Part shown: one piece after another, positions 16,287 through 24,747 of the stretch
How the letters are laid out: each line of letters begins with the position of its first letter
How positions within the stretch are numbered: position 1 is the first letter of the stretch
Source: a virus
Reading direction: 5' to 3' (one strand)
DNA length: 38,247 nt
IMG/VR virus record: IMGVR_UViG_3300012931_000043
Coordinates: 1 to 38,247 of that record
Notes under the pieces: model-generated
Databases searched by the model: none
Seen by the model: the letters and a program-made list of their open reading frames with translations, nothing else
What the model was told of the DNA's origin: nothing
Program-made: the position numbers and the translations under genes

Positions 16287-16928
16287 GTGAAAAAGTTGAT
16301 TCCGTTCGTCATTCTTTCCTTCCTATGCGGGTGCGCCGGAAGCCAGCAAGCCGCGAAAACTCCCTATACGATTCCCGCCAATATCAAGGCCCGGCCCACT
16401 GTAGCGATATATGAAACGCTTCATGACTGTATGCAGATTCCCTATAACTCTAAAAATATGCGTCTTTACCTTATGAGAGGACACGCCATCAATGCCGGTG
16501 TCAACAAAGATGGAAGGATATTTATCACCGAAGGCGCATTCATCCTTGACGACGAATCCCTGACTTTCATCCTTGCCCATGAGCTTTCGCATGTGAAACT
16601 TGACCATTACAACAACCGGGTAACGGCCAGCTACGCCGTCACTGGAACGATGCTTATTGTCAACAGGATCATTCCCGGTGCCGGATACCTTAATCACATC
16701 ATCAACCCCGCCATAGTTAACAACTTCAGCAAGACGCAGGAATACGACGCGGACAAAATGGCATCCGAAGCGTGCCAGCGATGTTTTAATATGTCGGTCG
16801 AAAAACAAGTTCATATTCTCAAAAACCTCAAAGCGCTTACCGTGGACGCGGGCGGGTTTTGGGATACCCATCCGGCTTGGGAAGATCGGATTAAGAACAT
16901 CAGCGAACCCTCCCCGACGCCTCCTTGA
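16287..16928 (+). CDS. M48-family metallopeptidase lipoprotein (moron)
   Basis: 213 residues. Signal peptide with a lipobox-like L-C-G-C (acylated Cys 16 expected). Zinc-peptidase motif H98-E-L-S-H102, second-helix E152-Y-D-A-D155 and a late T-H-P-A-W-E-D-R-I, all hallmarks of M48 peptidases of the LoiP/BepA type. The product is predicted to act in the periplasm on envelope proteins. It lies on the strand opposite the late operon, between two virion genes, has its own promoter and no ribosome site, and its 3' end overlaps the 460-residue gene by 29 bases. Substrate unknown. Confidence 0.88.
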   Translation: MKKLIPFVILSFLCGCAGSQQAAKTPYTIPANIKARPTVAIYETLHDCMQIPYNSKNMRLYLMRGHAINAGVNKDGRIFITEGAFILDDESLTFILAHELSHVKLDHYNNRVTASYAVTGTMLIVNRIIPGAGYLNHIINPAIVNNFSKTQEYDADKMASEACQRCFNMSVEKQVHILKNLKALTVDAGGFWDTHPAWEDRIKNISEPSPTPP

Positions 16929-18282
16929 TTTCGATGTTCGGCGTGTACTTCTGGAACAGTTCAATGGTTATCGCCTTGTAGAAACCAAACGCATCTTCCA
17001 TGCAATCCTTTTCGATCATCCCCACAACCGTGTCTACGAGGCCCTTTTTGAGCGTCAGGTAGAATTTGTAGAGATCGGCCTCTTGATCTTCGATCGCGTC
17101 AATCAGTTCGGGGCCATTGATGAAATAGGCTTGTAGCCATCCCCCGTGGTTCTTCTTCACGTACCTTCGGAGCTTCCGCAGAGCCTTCTTTTCTTCTTTG
17201 GTCACTCCGATATGTTTGTCTGCGGCTGTGCAAAGCCATGTGCCACCGCCGGAAATCTTGTTCATCAGGTATCCGCCAGGGTTAAATGCAACATCTATAA
17301 TTTCAGGAGTTTCTACTCCGAAAGCGGTTTCCGTCACTGCTTCAATAGGCCGCATGTAATCTTCACCTGTTATCCGTGCGCCCTGCTGAAAGACGTTGCT
17401 GCTTCCTTCTTCGCCGGGAGAATATTTTTCAAGGATGCCACCTAAAATCGGCATCCCGATACGAGCTGCGGCAACATAAGGTGCTGCTGTTCCCAAAACA
17501 CCGCCAATTGTCGCTCCTCCCACTTCCGCAGCCCCCGAGGTGGTCCCCGTTCCGACTTCTGCCCCCGTCGTTACCGGGGAAGACTCAACCGCTGCTCCTG
17601 GAATGGAAGTATCCATTGAGGGGGTACCCATTTCATACATTTCCGGAGTCGCTCCTGTAGGTTCTCCAAACATCCTATCAAGAGGCTTCAGCGTATCATC
17701 GGCACGGGGCTTTAGCCAATCCGGATAATTTTCGATGCTCGTCGGTGCCTCTGCGCCTACCCCTGCTATGGTGGAAGCGTTGGACGCGGTTGTGGATGTC
17801 GGCGTAGTGGGCTCAATCGTGGCCGAAGGCGGTAAATCGTTAAGTGTTTCCGTGGCTGTCCCCGGCGTCTTTTTGGTAATCCAGTCGTAAGCCTGTTTTC
17901 CGGCCAACACGGAAACGGGCAACTGCGTCACCATGCTTGCGATGCTGGACTTTCCTGCGTTGGCGATCTGCTCTTCTGTCAGGGCGCGATTAAGGTCGGC
18001 CTGTCTCTGCTGTTCCGCCAGGGACGTTGCGTATTGCTCTTTTTGAGTCGCAGCGTTGGCTTCGCTGAGAGCAAGACTGCGCGCCGCGTTTTCGGCGGAT
18101 GTTTTTTGCGCCTGTTCGCTAAGATCAAGGGCTCGCTCGGACCTTGCATTTCCCGCCGCTGTATTGATATTCGCTTCAAGAATATCATTGATGAAGCTCT
18201 GAGGAACGTATCCCCCAGCCGCCTTTCTTTGACGAAGTGACCGCAGGGCCCTTGTAAGATCCAAGCCGTATGACGTTGCCAT
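16900..18282 (-). CDS. virion/tail-type protein with coiled-coil N-terminus
   Basis: 460 residues. Residues about 10-110 are A/Q/E-rich coiled coil. A T/P/A-rich linker spans 140-300. The last 115 residues hold a W-L-C-T-A-A-D-K-H-I start and a basic helical domain (K-K-A-L-R-K-L-R-R-Y). That C-terminal module recurs in phage virion proteins I know. Convergent overlap with the M48 gene alters only the last codons. AGGAGG precedes the start. Confidence 0.6.
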   Translation of the reverse strand: MATSYGLDLTRALRSLRQRKAAGGYVPQSFINDILEANINTAAGNARSERALDLSEQAQKTSAENAARSLALSEANAATQKEQYATSLAEQQRQADLNRALTEEQIANAGKSSIASMVTQLPVSVLAGKQAYDWITKKTPGTATETLNDLPPSATIEPTTPTSTTASNASTIAGVGAEAPTSIENYPDWLKPRADDTLKPLDRMFGEPTGATPEMYEMGTPSMDTSIPGAAVESSPVTTGAEVGTGTTSGAAEVGGATIGGVLGTAAPYVAAARIGMPILGGILEKYSPGEEGSSNVFQQGARITGEDYMRPIEAVTETAFGVETPEIIDVAFNPGGYLMNKISGGGTWLCTAADKHIGVTKEEKKALRKLRRYVKKNHGGWLQAYFINGPELIDAIEDQEADLYKFYLTLKKGLVDTVVGMIEKDCMEDAFGFYKAITIELFQKYTPNIEIKEASGRVR

Positions 18283-18294
18283 CTCAAAACCTCC

Positions 18295-21200
18295 TTAACG
18301 CAAGTGTTCCCGTTCGACCTTGTAGAAAAATCCCATGTACAGCGGCTCGAAGCCGATTGTTTCATTATTCGTGGTCATGACAAACTTGGGTGAATGGAAC
18401 ACCCCGATTTTGGAATTGATGTTTGCAACCACGTTCGCAACACGTTTTCCACTCGAAACGGGCGACATCGTGAACGAAGTCCCGCTAGTCTCCGTGTCAA
18501 CGTAATGGGTGTATAAAACGCTGTTCGCGGTCGTGGTCTTTGCCACCATCGAAAGATTGACATACTGAGCACGTGTCTCGTAAAGCGGATTGTCGGCAAG
18601 GGCGAAGTCTCCGAGCTGGAACGTATGAACGATGTTCCCGCCGTCAAAGCTATTCCCGTATTCCAGGCGTTCGATATACCCGGCATTGATCGCCCCGTAG
18701 GTATAGTTGTTCCCGTAGGTATCCGTGACCTTGAAGCCGCATTGCAGCCGCTTCCCTGTTCCCCGGTCGATTTCAAACCATTTCCAACGTCTCAGGTCGA
18801 AAACGTATTCCTTATCAAGCGTCGCCGACGATCCACTTGCAAACAACCAATGATATTCAAGATTTTCATGGTCGATGAATCCGACGGAATCCGCAATTTT
18901 CGCCGTATTAATGGAAGCCGAGGACCGCTTGTCAAAGAGGTTCTTGATGTCCCCGTGAATAGGCGAGGGGGTCCGTCCGTCCGTGACATAAATCCCGTCT
19001 GCGCCCTGCCAGATTGCAATATGCCGACCGATATAGTTGGACACGCTATCCAAGGGAAGGCTCACCGTTTTCATGGTTTTGGGGGCTACGCAGCCGACCG
19101 TCCCGGAAATAAGTTGCAGTTCCCACACGGAAGGGTCTTTCCCGAAGAGCCGATAGGTCTGGTTCTTTTTCGTGATTATCAGTTGTTCCAGGGCCGAGGT
19201 CAGTACAAGGCTCAGAGTACAAGCGGCGGTCAATTCGGATTCGTCGCCTACGTACAACTCGCCCGAATCCTCTCCGTTAAAGGTGGACTCCATTGCCTCT
19301 GCCGAATAAAGCAGTTTGTTTTTCTTCCCGTTCTTGTCGCTTAGCAAGACCGTCCGGTTTTGGTACATGGTCGGAAAGGTATAAGGGGGAATCGCCTTCG
19401 GGAAAGGAATGCCCCTTATTTCCGACACCTTAACGTCCGCATCGAGTATGCCGGCAAATGAGACTTTGTAATAATAAAGCGGGACTTCGTTGGAGATGGT
19501 CGTGACAAACTCGCCTGTTTCCTTACCCTGCCAGATGACCGTCCCGCCCTTGCTCATCGACGTTGTAGTGGTAAGCGTCCCGTCGCTCAGGGCAACAACA
19601 TCTTCCCAGTTGTCGCCCTTCCAATATTTTGCAGTCATAGTCGTTGCGGCGGTCGTATTTTCCGATCCGGCAACGAAAGTAATGTCTAGGCCCTGCTGAG
19701 GCTGGGTAAACCCGACGACCAGAAAATGGGCCACCGCAAGGCTGCTTAGGTCTGCATAAGTGCTTTGGGAATCATCGGCAACTTCTATAGAATAATCGAT
19801 GTACGTAGTGCCATTGTACTTTAAGGTCTTGATGGCCAGCGACTCTTCGCCGCTCCAAGTGTTCGTTATGCTCTGAGCGGCAGCATTTGTCGTGACGTAA
19901 TAGATCGACGCCTGGCCGGCATCGAAGCTGAATTGATACCAGTAGAGCGAGACGCCGTTAATATACCGCTGTTTGGCCGCCCCGGATGCCGTCCAGTTTA
20001 TTGTGCCGGTAACTGCTAGGGTGGCCCCGGTATCGGTGTTATCCGTGACCGCAAGCGTCGCCCAGGTCGTTCCCTGCCATTCCTTTACGGTCATGGTCGA
20101 GGCAACGGTGTTTCCCGAATAGACGTATATTTTGACGCCCTTTAATTGCTTTCTTGAACCCACGAGAAACGTATTGGAGGCGTTCCCGTATGCCTGTGTC
20201 GGAAGGGATGAAGAGAAATCGCCCGTCCACCTGGCAACCCCTTTCGATATTCGAAGTTCATCGAGATCGCCGTTCAGTTCGCTTCCCGGCGTATGGCCGT
20301 CATACCCGAGATAGAGAGAACCGGCGACGTTCCCCAGGTCAGAAGATCCTATAGCAGTAGTAACGCTTAACGGGATATTTACCCCGCCGATATAGGCGTT
20401 GAGGGCCGTCCCGTTCCTGACAATCGCCAGATGGTACCAGGTATCCTGCACAATTCCCGGCCATCCTGCGGCAGAGGTATAATAAGCCTTGCTTACGCCT
20501 CCAATGGTGAACCTTATATACAGAATGTCCCCTGCGACATGGGATGTCTTATAGACCGACCAAAAGTTATTGGCATCCTGGTATTGAGAAATAATGTATT
20601 GTTCTGCCGCGATATTCGTGAATTTTACCCAGGTATCGATGGTGAAATTCCCGGTTCCGAAAGACCAATCATCGCTATCTGCAGAGGACAGGTAATCTCC
20701 GGGTGCGTTTTGCCAAGAGGAAGCCGTGCCGAAAACAAGCTGGCTTGTAATCGTCTTGGCCGCCCCATTGGCGGCCACGGCATGAAGCGAGGCGGAACTG
20801 TCGGTAAAAGTCGTGCCATTATTGGCCCCGTCCATGTGCAAGAGAAGAACCGTGTAGGCATCGTTCCCGCCGGACACGGAAAGGGTTGCGATCTGATCCG
20901 TTTCCGTTCTTGTGTTGTTTAGAATGTCGCTATAATCGTTAGAGTTTGTGACCGTATATGTCACGGCGGATGACGAGGTAAAGAAAGATGCAATTTCCGA
21001 TTCGTCCCCGCCATAAATGTATTGCTCGTTCCCGTTCGCAAAGACAACGTTGTCATTCGGGACGGTAGCGAAAAATCCATCAGCATAGGAGGTAAGAGAA
21101 ACGACCGGGGTAGCCTCGACAAAATCACCGCCCGCCGGAACGCTTGCCTCGCTTTCGATCAAGACCGCAGTAGTCCCAGTTGCATCATAGGCATGCAGGA

Positions 21201-21501
21201 GAACATGGCTTTCGGTCGGCTGAATCTTGTTGAAATGGAATGCGTTTTTGATATAGGGATAGGCCGAAAGGACCGTGGAATTAACCTTGGTCATCCCGCC
21301 CACGCCCTTTACATGGCTGTCCGTAGGGCGCAGATTTTGAAGCGTTTGAAAATTGGTTCCGATCTGGGTTGCGTCATCGGATTGAATGAGCTTTCCGTTA
21401 AGCGGGATGACCTTGCTTTTCAGCATCTCATCCGCAGCGGACGCAGGAAGAGCGAAGAGAAGCGCAATAATCAGACATGAAAGGACTCTAAAAAGCATCA
21501 C
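18295..21501 (-). CDS. exported large tail/stabilization-type protein with LamG-like domain
   Basis: 1068 residues. Signal peptide F-R-V-L-S-C-L-I-I-A-L-L-F-A-L-P-A-S-A. Residues 45-75 (G-T-N-F-Q-T-L-Q-N-L-R-P) resemble the start of podovirus stabilization/tail-needle adaptor proteins. Residues about 217-435 form a LamG/concanavalin-like sandwich (W-S-F-G-T-G-N-F-T-I-D-T-W-V-K and L-D-E-L-R-I-S-K-G-V-A-R-W-T), a carbohydrate-binding fold. The rest is repetitive beta structure with W-x-G-x-x-W. A four-base overlap joins it to the adaptor gene. The signal peptide is unexpected for a virion protein. Confidence 0.7.
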   Translation of the reverse strand: MMLFRVLSCLIIALLFALPASAADEMLKSKVIPLNGKLIQSDDATQIGTNFQTLQNLRPTDSHVKGVGGMTKVNSTVLSAYPYIKNAFHFNKIQPTESHVLLHAYDATGTTAVLIESEASVPAGGDFVEATPVVSLTSYADGFFATVPNDNVVFANGNEQYIYGGDESEIASFFTSSSAVTYTVTNSNDYSDILNNTRTETDQIATLSVSGGNDAYTVLLLHMDGANNGTTFTDSSASLHAVAANGAAKTITSQLVFGTASSWQNAPGDYLSSADSDDWSFGTGNFTIDTWVKFTNIAAEQYIISQYQDANNFWSVYKTSHVAGDILYIRFTIGGVSKAYYTSAAGWPGIVQDTWYHLAIVRNGTALNAYIGGVNIPLSVTTAIGSSDLGNVAGSLYLGYDGHTPGSELNGDLDELRISKGVARWTGDFSSSLPTQAYGNASNTFLVGSRKQLKGVKIYVYSGNTVASTMTVKEWQGTTWATLAVTDNTDTGATLAVTGTINWTASGAAKQRYINGVSLYWYQFSFDAGQASIYYVTTNAAAQSITNTWSGEESLAIKTLKYNGTTYIDYSIEVADDSQSTYADLSSLAVAHFLVVGFTQPQQGLDITFVAGSENTTAATTMTAKYWKGDNWEDVVALSDGTLTTTTSMSKGGTVIWQGKETGEFVTTISNEVPLYYYKVSFAGILDADVKVSEIRGIPFPKAIPPYTFPTMYQNRTVLLSDKNGKKNKLLYSAEAMESTFNGEDSGELYVGDESELTAACTLSLVLTSALEQLIITKKNQTYRLFGKDPSVWELQLISGTVGCVAPKTMKTVSLPLDSVSNYIGRHIAIWQGADGIYVTDGRTPSPIHGDIKNLFDKRSSASINTAKIADSVGFIDHENLEYHWLFASGSSATLDKEYVFDLRRWKWFEIDRGTGKRLQCGFKVTDTYGNNYTYGAINAGYIERLEYGNSFDGGNIVHTFQLGDFALADNPLYETRAQYVNLSMVAKTTTANSVLYTHYVDTETSGTSFTMSPVSSGKRVANVVANINSKIGVFHSPKFVMTTNNETIGFEPLYMGFFYKVEREHLR

Positions 21502-22400
21502 TTCATCCTCGGGTAAATACGGGCGTTATTCTTCGCCATCGCAATAGGAGTCTGACGCCGATATTTCGCTATTTCTGCCAGATAAGCCGCATAGAACCGA
21601 TCCCCGTAATCAGCCGCCTTGTCTTTGTATTTGTATTTCCAGGCCGCATAGTTGGCCAACGCCTCGGTATAATCGAAGTTTATCCGGAAAAGCCCATAAT
21701 CGTGATAAACCGGGTCCGGGGCCTGAAGGTATGGCACATAGACATAATCCCCAGCATCGTCGGCGGGCGGATCGAGGACGAGCATCAAACGGGCTCGGGG
21801 CTGGATGACAAAGGCGTCCGCGGCGCTAATATCGTTGTTAGTCCCGCCAAAGAGGGCGATATAGATGTTTTTCGTATCCGTGACGGAGAGGACAACGCCG
21901 TCCGAGGCATCCGTGGTGTTGTGAACCTGATCCCCCGCGCTGACGTTCGTGAATTTGTCCGTTAAGGTTGTCAGAAGGCATCTTCCCCCGGTAGCCGCTC
22001 CATCCGCATTCGCCGTGCCTGTCACCTGGGTGTAAAGGCTTCCGTAATCCCGAATGCTAAAGAAGCTAGGCACATCAACGGGGGTCGTATCATTTTCGTA
22101 ATAGCTTTCCGCATATTCCCGGAAATCGATGAATATGTAGTTTGACCCGTCGTAATATTTGACGAAATATTTTCCGCCGTGCTTGAGATAGAGCCCAAGA
22201 TAATCGGCGTTCAAGACATATTCCGATTGATGAGCTACGGTCGTTATGGTTTGTTCCTTGGTCAGGCATTGCGTCTGAATGACCCAGTCCCGAGCGGCGT
22301 CGTTCAAAAAGTCATAGGTCAGCCGGGAATTGATAATTGCGGAAGTGCTCGTCTCGTTCAGGAGTTGGAGAACCCTGCTTGTCATTGTTTTTCCGTCCAC
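21498..22400 (-). CDS. head-tail adaptor candidate
   Basis: 300 residues. The first 50 residues are helical (L-N-E-T-S-T-S.. L-N-D-A-A-R-D-W-V-I), as in adaptor/connector proteins that bind the portal. Beta structure follows, and residues 151-202 match a module in the neighbouring 141-residue protein (G-D-x-V-x-N-T-T-D, V-T-D-T, G-G-T-N). The Y-x-x-Y-K-Y-K end is helical. ATGA overlap with the next gene. Position between capsid and tail genes supports the call. Confidence 0.6.
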   Translation of the reverse strand: MDGKTMTSRVLQLLNETSTSAIINSRLTYDFLNDAARDWVIQTQCLTKEQTITTVAHQSEYVLNADYLGLYLKHGGKYFVKYYDGSNYIFIDFREYAESYYENDTTPVDVPSFFSIRDYGSLYTQVTGTANADGAATGGRCLLTTLTDKFTNVSAGDQVHNTTDASDGVVLSVTDTKNIYIALFGGTNNDISAADAFVIQPRARLMLVLDPPADDAGDYVYVPYLQAPDPVYHDYGLFRINFDYTEALANYAAWKYKYKDKAADYGDRFYAAYLAEIAKYRRQTPIAMAKNNARIYPRMK

Positions 22401-22402
22401 AA

Positions 22403-22828
22403 CTATCTCCTTTCGGGCTGCCCGGGTCCAAACGTGTTCTTGTCCTGCCGGTCAAGGTCTGCATCTTCGGGGCGGAAACCGTCCTCATCGAGAACGTCAC
22501 CTTTGACGACCTTCCATCCCCGGCTCCGGTCGGTGTCTATCGCAGAAAGAAAACCGTCCTTCGTCGCCGTCTTGTAGATATAGGCCGTATCACCATTCGT
22601 CCACGTGTTCGCCGCTCCCCCTGCCAGGGTGCATGTCACCTGCGTATCTGTGACCGCCGTTACAAGACCATTTGACCCATCCGTGTCGTTGTATATCGCC
22701 ACCCCGACCGCTATCCCGCAGAGTGCGAAATGGGCATCCTTGTTACGCAGGATTAGACCACCGTTCGGCCCCTTGTGCGTACAGGTAAGCTGGTAATCGC
22801 TATCAGTGTGCACTTCTTTGACTGACAT
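22403..22828 (-). CDS. beta-rich virion-locus protein
   Basis: 141 residues. Residues about 39-88 contain G-V-A-I-Y-N-D-T-D-G-S, V-T-A-V-T-D-T and W-T-N-G-D-T-A-Y-I-Y, a module repeated in the following adaptor candidate. Start has CAGGGGGAG upstream and overlaps the O-antigen ligase-like gene by 26 bases in a different frame. Possible neck or head-completion protein. Confidence 0.55.
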   Translation of the reverse strand: MSVKEVHTDSDYQLTCTHKGPNGGLILRNKDAHFALCGIAVGVAIYNDTDGSNGLVTAVTDTQVTCTLAGGAANTWTNGDTAYIYKTATKDGFLSAIDTDRSRGWKVVKGDVLDEDGFRPEDADLDRQDKNTFGPGQPERR

Positions 22829-24062
22829 ACTCCCCCTGGATCATGGCCATGAACAAAACCAAAACGATTAAAAAGCACCCCATCTGAAGCGTGAAAAATG
22901 CGTTTGCCGAAATCAGAATTGCAAGGGTAGATAGCCCTATAATGACATCCCGTCCTTTCGTCTTGATAAACGCGATGAAATGGGAAACGATGACCAGCAG
23001 AAGCAAGAATAGGCCGACAAACCCTGTATCGACCGTCCATTGCTCATAGTCGTTATGAAGATGAATCCAAAGGTATTCGATTTTGTTATTGAAATTATGC
23101 TTTTCCCTGTATAGCTTCTTGAAATCTTCCTTGTATAAAACCGAATTAGCCAGCTTTCCCACAATCTCGCGCTTTTGCTTTTCGGCATTCGCGTAGAGCG
23201 GAACGACGTAGAAACTCTGCCCGATCCCCCATCCGAAAATCGGCTTTTCCTTGATAAGATCAAGCGTGGCAATGTAGACTTCCATCCGTCCGGAAATGTT
23301 ACCCGTATGGATGAATTTCATGTATCCGGCAAGGGACCAGAAGGCCAAAGCGAAGCAGGATATGACGATCAGCATTCTTCCGTTTTTGTATTTCCGGAAG
23401 AGCATGTAGACGCCATAGGCGCATGAAACTATAATTGCCGTCATCGCTCCGTTTGTCGTATTGGCGAGGGCCAAACCAAGAGCTTGAGGGATAAGCCCCC
23501 ATGCCCATCTTTTCCTGAAAAAGAGGGGGGTCGTTATTGCCAGATAGACGGAAACCTCGTTCCTGTTCGCAAACCAGCCCGTCTCTAAATCAAGGCTTCC
23601 CGGCTTCGGATAGAAGAAAAAGTAGATCCCGTAATGCTGAAGAACCAGCCAAAGGACATTTACGAATGCGAAAATACATAGCGAGTTAATGAGAAGATCC
23701 CTATAAGGGCGAACGTAATCCTTATAGAACGTCACCGCGAGGAGATAGAACGCCAGATAAAATATGGATATCAGGAAGAATGTGTACGGGTCTGTCGTGA
23801 ACATAGCGACCGTATAAAGCAGGACAAACGCGCCAAGGATTCCTACCGTTCTGTTAGCCTTCGCATAGATAAGTCCGCAGATAAACAGGTAAATTGCCAT
23901 CATGGGAAAGAGCGATTTCTGCACGCGCAGATCTATGATCTTGCTCGGAAGAAAAAGAGCAACACCGCAAATGACAACGATTACCAGGAGGGGGAAATAC
24001 CGCTCCCCCTCCATGGTATCGGTTAGGAAATCACTGACTCGCCGTGTAATAGAACTCAACAC
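22803..24062 (-). CDS. O-antigen ligase / Wzy-type polymerase-like membrane protein
   Basis: 419 residues with about ten predicted membrane spans and one large extra-membrane loop (about residues 250-345). Loop hallmarks: S-G-R (257-259), P-I-F-G-W-G-I-G-Q (273-282) and H-L-H-N-D-Y-E-Q (334-341), plus G-W-F-A-N-R-N-E (162-169); this is the O-antigen ligase/polymerase (Wzy_C) pattern. Such enzymes join undecaprenyl-linked glycans or transfer them to lipid A-core at the periplasmic face. GTG start behind GAGGTGAAGG; both ends overlap virion genes (32 and 26 bases), so it is embedded in the late operon. A serotype-converting enzyme in a virion gene string is unusual. Confidence 0.85.
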   Translation of the reverse strand: MLSSITRRVSDFLTDTMEGERYFPLLVIVVICGVALFLPSKIIDLRVQKSLFPMMAIYLFICGLIYAKANRTVGILGAFVLLYTVAMFTTDPYTFFLISIFYLAFYLLAVTFYKDYVRPYRDLLINSLCIFAFVNVLWLVLQHYGIYFFFYPKPGSLDLETGWFANRNEVSVYLAITTPLFFRKRWAWGLIPQALGLALANTTNGAMTAIIVSCAYGVYMLFRKYKNGRMLIVISCFALAFWSLAGYMKFIHTGNISGRMEVYIATLDLIKEKPIFGWGIGQSFYVVPLYANAEKQKREIVGKLANSVLYKEDFKKLYREKHNFNNKIEYLWIHLHNDYEQWTVDTGFVGLFLLLLVIVSHFIAFIKTKGRDVIIGLSTLAILISANAFFTLQMGCFLIVLVLFMAMIQGEYVSQRSAH

Positions 24063-24729
24063 CCTTCACCTCAAGGTCGCCGGTTCCAGCCGCCGCGTTA
24101 TCCCGCCAAATCCGCAAAGTGACCCAATCGCCCGCCGCCAAACTCGCAAAATCCGTCGCCGGGGTCAGGGTAACGACAACCGGAGTCGCCGTGTAAGATC
24201 CCGTCCCGAGAGCAACCGGAGTCTGCCCAGTTGCGGCAGCATCAAGGGCCGATCCGCTTCTGTTGACGTACACATCGAAATCGACTTGGTTCGGAGTCGT
24301 AGAGTCGCTTTCCGTACACAGCAACCGGAAAGCCCCGCCGCTCGAATAGTCGGATGGCACCCTGAAAGTTGTGACTACAGGGGTCGTTTCGCCGTCCGCC
24401 CAAACGATGTTAGGGATAAGATCATCAATCTCGAGCCCCGGGTTCGATGATGTCGAAAGCGGACTTGCGTCCGTATCCGATAGAAAACCCATAAGCGGAA
24501 GAGGAATAGACCTTTCCCTTGAATTGCTCAGCGTCCCGGAAATGTAGGTGTTGCCTGAGCTGTCGACCGAGAAGACCCTCGTTCCGGAACTGTTCTGCAC
24601 TTCGATTTGATAGGTATCTTCCGAAAGAGCCTTGAGACGGACGGCGTTAAAATCCGTCTCTTCGGCAAATGCGGAAAATGCCGTCATCAGAACAGCGAGG
24701 ATTACGCTAATAAATACAAACCTCTTCAT
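24031..24729 (-). CDS. exported fiber-like protein next to the capsid gene
   Basis: 232 residues. Signal peptide M-K-R-F-V-F-I-S-V-I-L-A-V-L-M-T-A, cleaved near A-F-A. Then R-V-F-S-V-D-S-S-G-N-T-Y-I-S-G-T-L, a fiber/head-spike style repeat, and a C-terminal jelly-roll-like part with L-E-V-K-G-V-E-F-Y-Y-T. AAGGAGG before the ATG. Sits directly downstream of the capsid gene and overlaps the O-antigen ligase gene. A decoration or fiber protein made with an export signal is the oddity. Confidence 0.65.
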   Translation of the reverse strand: MKRFVFISVILAVLMTAFSAFAEETDFNAVRLKALSEDTYQIEVQNSSGTRVFSVDSSGNTYISGTLSNSRERSIPLPLMGFLSDTDASPLSTSSNPGLEIDDLIPNIVWADGETTPVVTTFRVPSDYSSGGAFRLLCTESDSTTPNQVDFDVYVNRSGSALDAAATGQTPVALGTGSYTATPVVVTLTPATDFASLAAGDWVTLRIWRDNAAAGTGDLEVKGVEFYYTASQ

Positions 24730-24747
24730 AGCTTCATCCTCCTTCCA

